From Thermohalobaculum sp965263335 (lineage in GTDB: Bacteria; Pseudomonadota; Alphaproteobacteria; Rhodobacterales; Rhodobacteraceae), in contig CBDHHE010000001.1 of the NCBI GenBank assembly GCA_965263335.1, forward strand, positions 3,410,001 to 3,474,000: a stretch of DNA of 64,000 nucleotides, written 5' to 3'. The notes beneath the pieces are model-generated. The model searched no databases. It saw nothing but the letters and a program-made list of their open reading frames with translations, and had not been told where the DNA came from. The translations under genes and the position numbers were made by a program. Shown here piece by piece: positions 17,602 through 27,444 of this stretch (its first letter is position 1; each line of letters starts with the position of its first letter).

Positions 17602-18915
17602 ATGAACATTCAAGCGGCAGTGTCGAACGAAGCAAGGACCGTGCCCGCACCGACCGCACCGCGGACGGTTGCAGAGACCGGTATCGACCGGGGCTTCCTG
17701 GTCGATCTTTTGCTGAAGATCATGTATCGCAACGGGCTCGAGACGCCGAGCCAGATGTCCGAGGCGATCTGCCTCTCGGTCCGGGTCGTGCAGGAGCTGA
17801 TCGATACAGCGCAGGCCAAGCAGCTGTTGGAAATGCTCGGACAGCCCGGCGGCAACATCACGGCCGAGATGCGCTATCAGCTCACCATCAAGGGCCGCGA
17901 CTGGACTGTGAAGGCGCTGGCCGAGAACGGCTGGACCGGCCCCGCGCCGGTGACCCTCGACGAGTACTGCTCGCAGATCAAGACGCAGAGCGTGCGCCAT
18001 GAACGGCTGACCCAGCCGATGCTGTCCCGGGTCTTCGAAGGGCTCACGCTCTCCGAGGCGCTCATGAACAAGATCGGCCCCGCAGTGAACTCCGGCGCCT
18101 CGATCTTGCTCTACGGCCCGCCGGGCAACGGCAAGTCGACGATCTCCGAGGCGATCTGTGATGCCTACAACGATTTCATCTTCGTACCGCATGCGATCGT
18201 CATCGGCGGGGATATCATCACCATCTACGACCCGGCAATGCACCGTCCGGTGCGCATCGACACCAACGAGAGTTCGGGACTGCGCCGGTCGCGTGGCGCC
18301 GACGCCCGCTACGTGCCCTGCAAACGGCCAAACGTGGTGACGGGTGGTGAACTCGAGCTCGAGAAATTCGACCTCAACACCAGCTCGGGCAAGGGCCTCT
18401 ATGACGCACCGCTCCAAATGAAGGCCGCTGGCGGTGTTCTGGTGGTTGACGACTTCGGGCGCCAGCGCAACAGCCCGCAGGCGTTCATCAACCGGCTCAT
18501 CATTCCCTTGGAAAACGGCAACGACTATCTGTCCATGACGTCGGGCCGGAAGTTCCACATCCCGTTCGACACCTTGGTGATCTTCGCCACCAACATCCCG
18601 CCGACCCAGCTCGTCGACGATGCCGGTCTTCGTCGTTTGCGCCACAAGATCATGGTCGAGCAGCCGGACGAGCAGACCTTTGTCAAGATCTTCGCGACAA
18701 CGGCGCAGCGCTTCGGGATCGAGCTAGACGCGGAGACATTGGGCTTCATCCTGACCGAGCTCTACCCAAATCAGAAAGGTGCTGCGTATAGCGGCTTCCA
18801 CCCGAAGTTTCTGATCGAACAATCAAAATCGATCTGCGCCTACCAGGGCATCCCGCCGCAACTGCGTCAGGACATCCTGCGTCAGGCTTGGGCGAACCTG
18901 TTCGCCGAGCACTGA
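17602..18915 (+). CDS. AAA family ATPase of unknown function
   Basis: 437 residues. A helical N-terminal part (FLVDLLLKIMYRNGL, SQMSEAICLSVRVVQELI) looks like a winged-helix or adaptor region. The AAA core follows: Walker A GPPGNGKST at residues 172-180, Walker B GVLVVDDFGRQRNSP, sensor 1 LVIFATNIPPTQLVDDAGL, and an arginine-rich RRLRHK. I do not recognise a named protein. The distinctive DDFGR after Walker B differs from MoxR. The ATG at 17602 follows GGTTCGAG; longer in-frame sequence upstream has no similarity to the core. It stands alone and ends in a clear terminator. Confidence 0.8.
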   Translation: MNIQAAVSNEARTVPAPTAPRTVAETGIDRGFLVDLLLKIMYRNGLETPSQMSEAICLSVRVVQELIDTAQAKQLLEMLGQPGGNITAEMRYQLTIKGRDWTVKALAENGWTGPAPVTLDEYCSQIKTQSVRHERLTQPMLSRVFEGLTLSEALMNKIGPAVNSGASILLYGPPGNGKSTISEAICDAYNDFIFVPHAIVIGGDIITIYDPAMHRPVRIDTNESSGLRRSRGADARYVPCKRPNVVTGGELELEKFDLNTSSGKGLYDAPLQMKAAGGVLVVDDFGRQRNSPQAFINRLIIPLENGNDYLSMTSGRKFHIPFDTLVIFATNIPPTQLVDDAGLRRLRHKIMVEQPDEQTFVKIFATTAQRFGIELDAETLGFILTELYPNQKGAAYSGFHPKFLIEQSKSICAYQGIPPQLRQDILRQAWANLFAEH

Positions 18916-18935
18916 CCGACGCACATTCACCGCGA

Positions 18936-18973
18936 GACGCCGGCTGCTCGCTGCGGCCGGCGTCTTGTCGTTT
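18936..18973 (+). terminator. Rho-independent terminator of the AAA ATPase gene
   Basis: Perfect 9-bp stem GACGCCGGC (18936-18944) with GCCGGCGTC (18956-18964), 11-nt loop, then TTGTCGTTT. Starts 20 bp after the stop codon. Confidence 0.75.
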
Positions 18974-19463
18974 GCGCGGCCCTCCCTGCGGGCTGACGCA
19001 GCAAAGCACCCCCAAAGAGATGCAGCGCGCCGAGACGATCCGGCAACGATGCTGGAGACGCGCAAATCAATCGGTATCGAGTGGCTGCGCCTCCCCCATT
19101 TGGTGATGGCGCACGAGACACATTGCACGTTGCTGCCCGTTCGGACGTCAATCCACGAGGTCAGTTTCCGTTCGATCCGGGGCGAAAAGACGTTCTCATC
19201 CCGAGGAGAAGATGCGACAGTGCGCCAGGCAGACATGACGTTTCGGTGTGTGCCCGGTCTCCGGATGGACGATTGGGGCCTTGAACTCAACGCGACGCCG
19301 CGCGTGCGCAGGCAGGAGCCGGCTGCGCGCCAGACTGATGCCGTCGCGCGAAATCTGGGCTAAGAACTGCCACGAGACGTCATGTCCCTCGACGCCTGCA
19401 GAAGCCGGTGCGAAACTGCTGTAAATCAGCCCCCAAGATTATGTCGCCATGGGAGCCACACCG
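18974..19463. other. Gene-free stretch before the alpha-2-macroglobulin gene
   Basis: About 490 bp. Open frames exist on both strands, but their composition (Arg/Ser-rich, no hydrophobic pattern, no ribosome site) is not protein-like. No RNA gene or repeat recognised. Confidence 0.4.
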
Positions 19464-22400
19464 ATGATCCGACCGCTGTCCGCTCTGTTGTCCCTGACCA
19501 TTGCGCTCAGTGCCATCTCCGTCCAGGCTGACGAGGGCGCGATACCCGAGCGACGCCTGGTCACCACGTTCGGGAAAGACTTCTACGGAGGCGACATCGG
19601 GTCGATCTTCGAGACTGACTTCAATACCTGCCAGAGTGCCTGCCTGAATGATGCCACATGCGAGGCTCTGACCTTCAACACCACCAAGGGTGCGTGTTTC
19701 CTGAAGTCTGGTGTGGGGCGGGAAGAGCCGTTCGATGGCGCGCTTTCGGCCCGGATCGTGGAGACCTCGCAAGGCGCACGCGCGCTTGCGAAACAGCGTG
19801 CCGCTGATCTGGAATTTCTGCCCGAAGCGCTCATCAAGCGGGCCAGAGAGATGGCCGCCACCCTTGGCGCACGGTATGCTGCCAACAACGAAACCTCGGC
19901 GAGCCTTGCCGCTGCTGCGGTCCGCGCCGCTGACGCGGGCGATATGCCCGTTGCGGCGGCGAGCTATGCCGCCGCCGTGACCCTGAGCGACAGCGGCGAG
20001 CACTGGCGTCAACTCGCCGGCAGCTGGGCCGCAATCTCCACCACGAACAAAACCGAAGAGCGCCGCCTGAGGCGTGATGCGCTTTCCGCTGCGATCAACG
20101 GGTATCTCCGCGCCGAGCCCAACGCGACGCGGACCTCGGCGCTGGTTTTGCTCTCGGAGCGTCTGGAGGGCGCGGGGTACGGGCGCGAGATGATACCTGC
20201 GCTGCGGCTCGCCCAGTCGATTTCACCGGACTCTGACGTCGATGAAGCCCTGCTTTCCGCGATCTCACGTCACGGGTTTCGCGTTCTCGAACATTCGGTC
20301 GACGCGAATGCAGCCAGCCCGCGTGTCTGCGTGACCTTCTCCGAGCCTCTGGTGCCGTCAGGTGTCAGCTACAGCGACTTTGCGATTGTACCGGGCGAAG
20401 ATCTGCCCGTCGAAGCGGACGGCAGCCAACTGTGCGTTTCGGGCGTGCGTCACGGGGCGCGGTATGCGCTGACACTGCGCGCGGGACTTCCGGCGCGCAG
20501 CGGAGAGACGCTCGTGCGATCGGCGAGCCTTGATGTCTATGTCCGAGACCGAAAACCGGGGGTGCGTTTTGTCGGCACGGGCACGGTCTTGCCGAAGAGT
20601 GGCAGGGCGAGCATCCCATTGGTGAGTGTCAACGTCGACGAGGTGTCGCTCTCGATCCACCGTATTGGGGAGCGCAGCCTTCTGCCCACCATCCAGGACG
20701 GTCTTTTTGCGGCCCCCATCAGCGGCAGAAGCGAGCAACAGCTGGCCGAGCGCAGCGGCACACCGGTCTGGGAAGGTGTCGTCGAGACCGAACGGCGCCT
20801 CAACGAGGACATCACCACCGCAGTGCCAGTCGGTGAGGCGATCGGAACGCTGGCGCCTGGCGCATACGTGATGACGGCGCGCGTGCCCGGAGACAACAAG
20901 CGTTGGGAGCGCGCAGCGACGCAGTGGTTCATGGTCACCGACGTTGGCCTCGCCTCGATCAGCGGGACGGACGGTGTGCACGTTGTCGCGCGCAGCCTTG
21001 GGTCTGCCGAGCCCCTCGCGGATATGCCGCTGAAGCTCCTGGCCGCCAACAATGAGGTTCTGGCCGAGGTAAGGACCGATGCCTCAGGCATTGCCCGCTT
21101 CGGAACCGAGGTCGCACGCGGGGTCGGCGGACGCGCTCCGGCGATTGTGGTGGCCGAGGGTTTGGACGGAGATTTCGCGTTTCTCGATCTTGCGAAACCC
21201 GCCTTCGATCTCTCCGATAGAGGTGTCGAGGGCAGACCCGCACCCGGACCGATTGATGTCTTTGCGCGCACCGAGCGCGGCATCTACCGACCGGGCGAAA
21301 CCGTGCACCTCACGGCGCTCGCCCGGGACGCCCAGGCAAATGCCTTGCCGGGCCTGCCCCTGACAGCGATCGTGACCCGTCCCGACGGGGTGGAGCACGA
21401 CCGCGCCGTACTGGCCGATGCCGGTTCAGGCGGGCGCGCCTGGTCATTGCCCCTGCCACAAGTCGCCGCACGGGGAAGCTGGGCGGTGTCGCTGTACGCG
21501 GACCCTCAAGCCCCACCTCTCCGGCGTGTCAACTTCCTGGTCGACGATTTTGTCCCAGAGAAGATCGATGTGACGCTGAAAGCCGCTGACGGCGCTGTGC
21601 AGCCAACGTCGCCGCTGATGGTGGAGCTCGATGCACGCTATCTCTATGGCGCACCGGGCGCGGATCTCGGCATCGAAGGCACCGTGCGGCTCTCCACTGT
21701 CACCGGATATCCGGCCTTCCCCGGCTATCAGTTCGGTCTGCACGACGAGGAGCTCGGCGCTGCCGTTCAAAGCCTGCCCACGGGGCTGACCACCGATGAA
21801 GCAGGAGAGGCGTCGCTCGATCTCCGGCTGCCCCGGATCGAGCCCGTCACGCGTCCGCTGGAAGTGACCGCCGTGATCAGCGTGTCAGACAGCTCCGGAC
21901 GCCCGGTCGAGCGCTCGATCACGCGCCCGGTTGCACCCGATGGCGCACGGATCGGGATCCGCCCGCTGTTTGACGGCGCGGCGGAAGAGGCGGCCATCGC
22001 GGCCTTCGACGTGCTGGCGGTCGGTCCGGACGGCACGCAGACCGCGCTCGGTCAGGCCACGTGGACACTGTCCCGCGTCGAGACCCACTATCAATGGTAC
22101 GAGATCGGCGGACGCTGGAAGTATGAGCCCATCACCCGGCGAACGCGCGTTGCAAGCGGCCAGCTGTTGCTTGGTGGTGATGCACCGGCCCGTGTCGAAG
22201 CCGCCGTCGAGTGGGGACGGTACGAACTCGATGTTGCAGCAGACAGCAGCGGATACGCTGCGGCAAGCCACGCCTTTTCGGCGGGTTGGTACACCGGCGG
22301 CGGGGCGAGCGACACGCCCGATGTGCTGGAGATGGCACTGGACAAGCCGAGCTACCAGATCGGCGATACGGTGCGCGTGAGACTGAAGCCTCGTACCGAA

Positions 22401-24926
22401 GGCAAAGTTCTGCTGACGGTGGTGGATACCGACGTCATCGAGATGACCGCGCTTGACGTCGAGCCGGGTGAGACCGAGGCCCGTCTCACGGTCACCGAGG
22501 CGTGGGGGCCCGGCGCCTACATCACCGCAACGTTGATCCGGCCGGCCGACACGGCAGCGGGACGCAACCCCGCACGCGCGCTGGGCGTAGGCTGGGCCTC
22601 GGTTGATCCGGGGCCGCGCAAGCTCAGCATGACGGTGACCACGCCCGAGGAATCCGCGCCGCGCGCACCGCTCGATGCCGCAGTCCGCGTCGAGGGACTG
22701 GCCCCCGATACGTCGGCGTTCGTGACCATTGCGGCGGTGGACCTGGGGATCCTCAATCTGACCGGGTTCGAAACGCCCGCCCCGGATGACTGGTACTTCG
22801 GCCAGCGCAGGCTGGGCGTCGAGATGCGCGACCTTTATGGGCGGCTTATCGATCCCAATCTCGGAGCGCTCGGACGTCTGCGAACGGGCGGAGATCAGTC
22901 CCCGGGACGGCTGAAGGCACCGCCGCCGACCGAGGCGCTCGTTGCCTTCTTCTCCGGGGTGCTCCAGGTCGGCCCCGACGGCACGGCGCGCGCACGGTTC
23001 GACATCCCGGATTTCAATGGCACCGTGCGCATCATGGCGCAGGCCTGGACTGCAGATGGCGTCGGACATGCCGAAAAGGACATTCTGGTTCGGGATCCGG
23101 TGGTTGTCTCGGTCGCCGCGCCCCGCTTCCTGGCACCGGGAGATCGAAGCCGGGTGCTGATCGACCTCGCCCATGCAAGCGGCCCCGCGGGAGAGGTGAC
23201 CGTGCGCGCCGAGACCGATGGCGGTGTCTCAATCGACACGGCGACACACACACACATGCTGGCCGAGGGCGGGCGCCATCAGATCAGCCTGCCCGTCACG
23301 GCGGTCGAAATCGGCGACCCGACGATCCGGATCTTCACGTCCACCCCGGGTGGCGCCAGCCTGAGCAAGACCCTGACGTTGCCGGTGCGCGCAAACGATC
23401 CCGAGATCGCCCGCCGGAACCGCATCCGGCTGGTCGCAAACGGCGGACGCCTCTTCGTCGATCAGGAGACGTTCAGCGGGCTGGCCGCGGACAACGCCCG
23501 TGCGACACTCACCATCGGGGCTTTCGCGAAACTCGACGCGCCGGGGCTGCTTGCAACGCTCGACCGCTATCCCTACGGCTGTACCGAGCAGGTGACGTCG
23601 CGGGCAATGCCGCTGATCTATTTCGACGGGCTCATGTCCACGCTCGGCATCACCCCGCCCGACGGCATCGACGCGCGCATCGCAGATGCCATCGCAACTG
23701 TTCAGGCCAACCAGTCTGCGGCAGGCGCATTCGGGCTCTGGCGTCCTGGCAGCGGCGATCTCTGGCTGGATGCCTATGTCAGCGACTTTCTCTCAAGGGC
23801 CCAAGCGCAAGGGCACGTGGTCCCGGAGACAACCAGGCGCCAGGCGCTCGACAATCTGCGCAACCGGCTGTCCTATGCCGGTGATTTCACCTCCGGTGGC
23901 GAGGGCATTGCCTACGCCCTGATGGTGCTTGCCCGAGAGGGAATGGCCTCGATCGGCGACCTCCGCTACTACGCCGACGCGCGCGCCGAGAACTTCGCGA
24001 CACCCACGGCAAAGGCACAGCTCGGCGCAGCACTCGCCTCCTACGGAGAACAGGTGCGCGCCGATCGGTTGTTTTCCATGGCATCGTCCGATGTCCTGCA
24101 GCGCAGCGACGACGCCGCGGGCTGGCGTGCCGACTATGGCTCGGCGCTGCGCGATGCGGCGGCGGTGCTTGCCCTGGGCCTCGAATCCGGCTCAACGGCG
24201 ATCGACCAGCGGTCACTTCTGCGCTGGATTTCGCAGCACGACACCAGCCGGACGTCCACGCAGGAAAAGGTCTGGATGCTGATGGCTGCCCATGCGCTGG
24301 CCGACGGGACCTCCCAGAATGCGCTCAGCATCAACGGCATCCCGTCGGATGGCCCGGTCATCGAGGCACTGAGAGCCGGTGAGGTGACGGACGCGCCGAT
24401 GGTGATCGAGAACACCGGTCCCGCCCCGGTGGACGCAGTGCTCACGGTGTATGGCGTGCCGTTCACCCCGCCTGCCGCCGGATCGACCGGGTATCGCATC
24501 GAGCGAACGCTCTACACCATCGACGGCAAGCCAATGCAGACCGGTCCCATCACCCAGAACAGTCGCTTTGTCGTCGTTCTGACGGTGCATCGCGACGCCG
24601 AGGGGGGCAGGGCACGGCTGATGGTTGAAGACCCGCTGCCGGCAGGGTTCGAAATCGACAACCCCAATCTGTTGCGGGCGGGCGATGTTGCGGCCATCGA
24701 TTGGCTTGACCCGCTCGAGAACACCGAGATGGCCGAGTTCCGGACGGATCGTTTTCTCTCGGCCGTGGACTGGGAGGGCAAAGGCAGCTTCCAGCTTGCC
24801 TACATCGTGCGGGCGGTCTCACCGGGCACGTTCAAACACCCCGCGGCCCGCGTCGAGGACATGTACCGCCCGAACGAGCGCGGCTGGACTGACGCCGGCA
24901 GCATCACGGTCGTGCCGGGCGGATGA
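19464..24926 (+). CDS. Bacterial alpha-2-macroglobulin (YfhM-type) with N-terminal PAN domain
   Basis: About 1820 residues. A signal peptide (1 to about 22) is followed by a PAN/Apple-like domain (about 26-105; Cys pattern in FNTCQSACLNDATCEALTFN and ACFLKSG), then serial macroglobulin domains (e.g. TERGIYRPGETVHLTALARD). The thioester motif YGCTEQVTSRAMPLIY has Cys1373 and Gln1376 intact, so it can trap proteases covalently. There is no lipobox cysteine after the signal, unlike E. coli YfhM, so it is probably periplasmic or anchored otherwise. I prefer the ATG at 19464 (GGGAG upstream) to the one at 19449. It is translationally coupled to pbpC by an ATGA overlap. Confidence 0.92.
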   Translation: MIRPLSALLSLTIALSAISVQADEGAIPERRLVTTFGKDFYGGDIGSIFETDFNTCQSACLNDATCEALTFNTTKGACFLKSGVGREEPFDGALSARIVETSQGARALAKQRAADLEFLPEALIKRAREMAATLGARYAANNETSASLAAAAVRAADAGDMPVAAASYAAAVTLSDSGEHWRQLAGSWAAISTTNKTEERRLRRDALSAAINGYLRAEPNATRTSALVLLSERLEGAGYGREMIPALRLAQSISPDSDVDEALLSAISRHGFRVLEHSVDANAASPRVCVTFSEPLVPSGVSYSDFAIVPGEDLPVEADGSQLCVSGVRHGARYALTLRAGLPARSGETLVRSASLDVYVRDRKPGVRFVGTGTVLPKSGRASIPLVSVNVDEVSLSIHRIGERSLLPTIQDGLFAAPISGRSEQQLAERSGTPVWEGVVETERRLNEDITTAVPVGEAIGTLAPGAYVMTARVPGDNKRWERAATQWFMVTDVGLASISGTDGVHVVARSLGSAEPLADMPLKLLAANNEVLAEVRTDASGIARFGTEVARGVGGRAPAIVVAEGLDGDFAFLDLAKPAFDLSDRGVEGRPAPGPIDVFARTERGIYRPGETVHLTALARDAQANALPGLPLTAIVTRPDGVEHDRAVLADAGSGGRAWSLPLPQVAARGSWAVSLYADPQAPPLRRVNFLVDDFVPEKIDVTLKAADGAVQPTSPLMVELDARYLYGAPGADLGIEGTVRLSTVTGYPAFPGYQFGLHDEELGAAVQSLPTGLTTDEAGEASLDLRLPRIEPVTRPLEVTAVISVSDSSGRPVERSITRPVAPDGARIGIRPLFDGAAEEAAIAAFDVLAVGPDGTQTALGQATWTLSRVETHYQWYEIGGRWKYEPITRRTRVASGQLLLGGDAPARVEAAVEWGRYELDVAADSSGYAAASHAFSAGWYTGGGASDTPDVLEMALDKPSYQIGDTVRVRLKPRTEGKVLLTVVDTDVIEMTALDVEPGETEARLTVTEAWGPGAYITATLIRPADTAAGRNPARALGVGWASVDPGPRKLSMTVTTPEESAPRAPLDAAVRVEGLAPDTSAFVTIAAVDLGILNLTGFETPAPDDWYFGQRRLGVEMRDLYGRLIDPNLGALGRLRTGGDQSPGRLKAPPPTEALVAFFSGVLQVGPDGTARARFDIPDFNGTVRIMAQAWTADGVGHAEKDILVRDPVVVSVAAPRFLAPGDRSRVLIDLAHASGPAGEVTVRAETDGGVSIDTATHTHMLAEGGRHQISLPVTAVEIGDPTIRIFTSTPGGASLSKTLTLPVRANDPEIARRNRIRLVANGGRLFVDQETFSGLAADNARATLTIGAFAKLDAPGLLATLDRYPYGCTEQVTSRAMPLIYFDGLMSTLGITPPDGIDARIADAIATVQANQSAAGAFGLWRPGSGDLWLDAYVSDFLSRAQAQGHVVPETTRRQALDNLRNRLSYAGDFTSGGEGIAYALMVLAREGMASIGDLRYYADARAENFATPTAKAQLGAALASYGEQVRADRLFSMASSDVLQRSDDAAGWRADYGSALRDAAAVLALGLESGSTAIDQRSLLRWISQHDTSRTSTQEKVWMLMAAHALADGTSQNALSINGIPSDGPVIEALRAGEVTDAPMVIENTGPAPVDAVLTVYGVPFTPPAAGSTGYRIERTLYTIDGKPMQTGPITQNSRFVVVLTVHRDAEGGRARLMVEDPLPAGFEIDNPNLLRAGDVAAIDWLDPLENTEMAEFRTDRFLSAVDWEGKGSFQLAYIVRAVSPGTFKHPAARVEDMYRPNERGWTDAGSITVVPGG

Positions 24927-26980
24927 TACCGCTGCGCGCGCACCGTATCGCCAAGGCGGCAGTCGTCGCGGCGTTGGCGGCCGCGTGCGCCGTTGTGGCT
25001 CTTGACCGGTGGGTCGCGGCGACGGTGCTCCCGGAGACCACGCTTCCGGTTTCGACCACCGTCGTGGACCGGGACGGCCGGTTGCTGCGCGCCTACACGG
25101 TCGATGATGGCCCGTGGCGGCTGCCTGTCGAGACAGCCAGTGTGGATCCGGGCTACCTCGCCATGCTGATCGCCTATGAGGATCGCCGGTTTCACAGCCA
25201 CACCGGCGTCGATCTTCGCGCGATGATCCGAGCCGGCTGGCAGGGTCTGACCTCAGGGCGCGTGGTCTCGGGCGCCTCGACGCTCACCATGCAGGTGGCC
25301 CGATTGCTCGAGGACGCACCGACCGGCCGATTGTCGTCGAAGCTGCGCCAGATCCGGGTAGCCCTCGCGCTCGAGCGCCAACTGGACAAGCACGAAATCC
25401 TCAACCTCTACCTGCACCTGGCCCCCTTCGGCGGCAACATCGAGGGCATCCGGGCGGCCAGCCTCAGCTGGTTCGGCAAGGAACCTCGCCGACTGACACC
25501 CGCCGAGGCCGCGCTGATGGTGGCGCTGCCCCAAGCACCCGAAGCACGCAGGCCGGATCGGTTTCACGCCCGGGCGCGTGCCGCACGCGATCGGGTGTTG
25601 TCCCGCGCGGTGGCGACCGGCTCCCTGGACGCGACCGACGCGAGTGCCGCACGCAGCGAGCCCGTGCCGGACCGGCGACGCGCGTTTCCAAAGCTGAGCC
25701 CCCATCTGGCCGACCGTCTGGCAGCGCGCGACGGCACGGTGCACCCCACAACACTCGATGCGCGCCTTCAGGCGAAAATGGAGGCCCTCCTCCGTCACCG
25801 AGTGCCCGCTCTCCCCGGCACGTTGTCGGCCGCATTGATCGTGGCCGATCACCGAACGGGAGAGATCCTCGCAAGCGTCGGCTCGCCGGACATGCTGGAC
25901 ACCCGCCGGCACGGCTTCGTGGACATGACCCGCGCTGTTCGCTCGCCGGGCTCCGCACTGAAACCGCTGATCTACGGCCTCGCCTTCGAGCAGCGCATTG
26001 CCCATCCGGAGAGCCTGATCGAAGACCGAGCGACTTCGTTCGCGGGGTACGCGCCCACCAATTTCGACGGTGGATTTCAGGGCACGGTCAGTTTGCGCAC
26101 AGCGCTTCAGCGCTCGCTCAACGTGCCCGCCGTGGCGCTGCTGGACCGCGTCGGGCCCGCCCGGTTGATGGCGCGCCTTCGCCGGGCAGGCGCAGAGCCG
26201 GTCCTGCCACGCGGGGGCGCCCCGGCGCTCGCCATCGGGCTGGGCGGTGTCGGCATCACGCTCCGGGAGTTGGTTGCGGTCTACGCCGGGATCGCGCGCG
26301 GCGGCACGACGATCGAGCTGCACAGCGATGGCAACCCGGACCCAATGCATGTTCCGCGTCTGCTCTCGCCCGAGGCCGCCTGGCACGTTGCCGATGTTCT
26401 GTCCGGCACGCCGGCACCCGATGGTGCCGCACAGGCCGGGTTGGCATTCAAGACCGGCACGTCCTACGGTCACCGGGACGCCTGGGCCATCGGATTTGAC
26501 GGGCGCCATGTGATCGGCGTTTGGACGGGGCGGGCCGATGCGGCTGCCGTACCGGGGATCACCGGAATGAAAACTGCGGCGCCGTTGTTGTTCGAGGCGT
26601 TCGCACGGCTGAAAGCGCGGCCTGAGCACCTTCCACCACCACCCCGTGCAGCTCTGACCGTCAGCCATGCCGAACTGCCCGTGCCGCTCAGGCGCGTGCG
26701 CCTTCCCGGTGGACCGGCGCGCGCCCCGCATGCGCCCGAAATCGTCTTTCCGCCGGACGGCGCCCGGGTGGCGTTGTCACAGGGTGCTCGGACCTGGCCA
26801 CTTGCCGTGAAAATCAGACGCGGGCACCCGCCGTTCAGCTGGCTGGTCAACGGCGCGCCCGTGAGCCTCGGACGCATCGAGCGCGAGTTGCAATGGGATC
26901 TGGCAACCACTGGGCCTGTTTCGGTCACCGTGATCGACGCGCGCGGACACTCTGCGCGAACGCGCATCGTCATCGAGTGA
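24923..26980 (+). CDS. pbpC: Penicillin-binding protein 1C (bifunctional peptidoglycan synthase)
   Basis: 685 residues. An N-terminal membrane anchor (AAVVAALAAACAVVALDRWV) precedes a GT51 glycosyltransferase domain with EDRRFHSHTGVD, GASTLTMQVARLL and LNLYLHLAPFGGN. The transpeptidase domain has SxxK at 344-347 (SPGSALKP), SLN in RSLNVPAVALL and KTG in FKTGTSYGHRDAW. It ends in the PBP1C-specific beta domain (PEIVFPPDGARVAL). It polymerises and cross-links peptidoglycan in the periplasm. The pairing with alpha-2-macroglobulin is the standard yfhM-pbpC arrangement, thought to couple protease trapping to wall repair. Confidence 0.95.
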   Translation: MIPLRAHRIAKAAVVAALAAACAVVALDRWVAATVLPETTLPVSTTVVDRDGRLLRAYTVDDGPWRLPVETASVDPGYLAMLIAYEDRRFHSHTGVDLRAMIRAGWQGLTSGRVVSGASTLTMQVARLLEDAPTGRLSSKLRQIRVALALERQLDKHEILNLYLHLAPFGGNIEGIRAASLSWFGKEPRRLTPAEAALMVALPQAPEARRPDRFHARARAARDRVLSRAVATGSLDATDASAARSEPVPDRRRAFPKLSPHLADRLAARDGTVHPTTLDARLQAKMEALLRHRVPALPGTLSAALIVADHRTGEILASVGSPDMLDTRRHGFVDMTRAVRSPGSALKPLIYGLAFEQRIAHPESLIEDRATSFAGYAPTNFDGGFQGTVSLRTALQRSLNVPAVALLDRVGPARLMARLRRAGAEPVLPRGGAPALAIGLGGVGITLRELVAVYAGIARGGTTIELHSDGNPDPMHVPRLLSPEAAWHVADVLSGTPAPDGAAQAGLAFKTGTSYGHRDAWAIGFDGRHVIGVWTGRADAAAVPGITGMKTAAPLLFEAFARLKARPEHLPPPPRAALTVSHAELPVPLRRVRLPGGPARAPHAPEIVFPPDGARVALSQGARTWPLAVKIRRGHPPFSWLVNGAPVSLGRIERELQWDLATTGPVSVTVIDARGHSARTRIVIE

Positions 26981-27069
26981 TCTGACCCTGCGCGACACTG
27001 GCGCCACACTTGCGTTTCGCGCGATATCGCGGGACACCCATGGGATGCATGGCGCAAGGGAGGGATGAC

Positions 27070-27432
27070 ATGCAAAAGTTCACCGAAGATCACGAATGGC
27101 TCCGTCTGGAGGGCGATGTTGCAACCGTCGGGATCACCGAGCACGCGACCGAACAGCTTGGCGACATTGTCTTTGTCGAGCTTCCCGAAGCCGGTCAGAG
27201 CTGTGCCAAGGGCGACGCGATCGCTGTCGTTGAGTCCGTCAAGGCCGCCTCGGATGTGTTCGCGCCGCTGGATGGTGAAATCACCGAGGTCAACGAGAGC
27301 ATCGTCGAGGACCCCGCGAAGGTGAACGAGGATCCCGCCGGAGACGGCTGGTTCTTCAAGCTCAAACTTTCCAACGTCTCTGACATGGACGGGTTGATGG
27401 ACGCGGATGCCTATGCAGGCTTCATCGCCTGA
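27070..27432 (+). CDS. gcvH: Glycine cleavage system H protein
   Basis: 120 residues. The lipoyl-attachment motif VVESVKAASDV puts the lipoyl lysine at Lys58. HEWLRLEGDVATVGIT at the start and FKLKLSN near the end are typical of the family. It shuttles the aminomethyl group between GcvP and GcvT. The ATG at 27070 follows GGGAGGGATGAC; another ATG 5 bases upstream is out of frame. No gcvT or gcvP lies beside it, so it is an orphan in this window. It ends 12 bp from the convergent gshA. No glycine riboswitch was seen in the 89 bp upstream. Confidence 0.95.
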   Translation: MQKFTEDHEWLRLEGDVATVGITEHATEQLGDIVFVELPEAGQSCAKGDAIAVVESVKAASDVFAPLDGEITEVNESIVEDPAKVNEDPAGDGWFFKLKLSNVSDMDGLMDADAYAGFIA

Positions 27433-27444
27433 GGCGGCGGCCGG

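Noticed and set aside
18916..19448. Open frames of 130-155 codons on both strands after the AAA ATPase
   Set aside because: Composition not protein-like, one overlaps the AAA gene antisense, and a terminator sits at the start of the region.
26981..27069. Glycine riboswitch upstream of gcvH
   Set aside because: Only 89 bp are available and the aptamer core sequences are absent.
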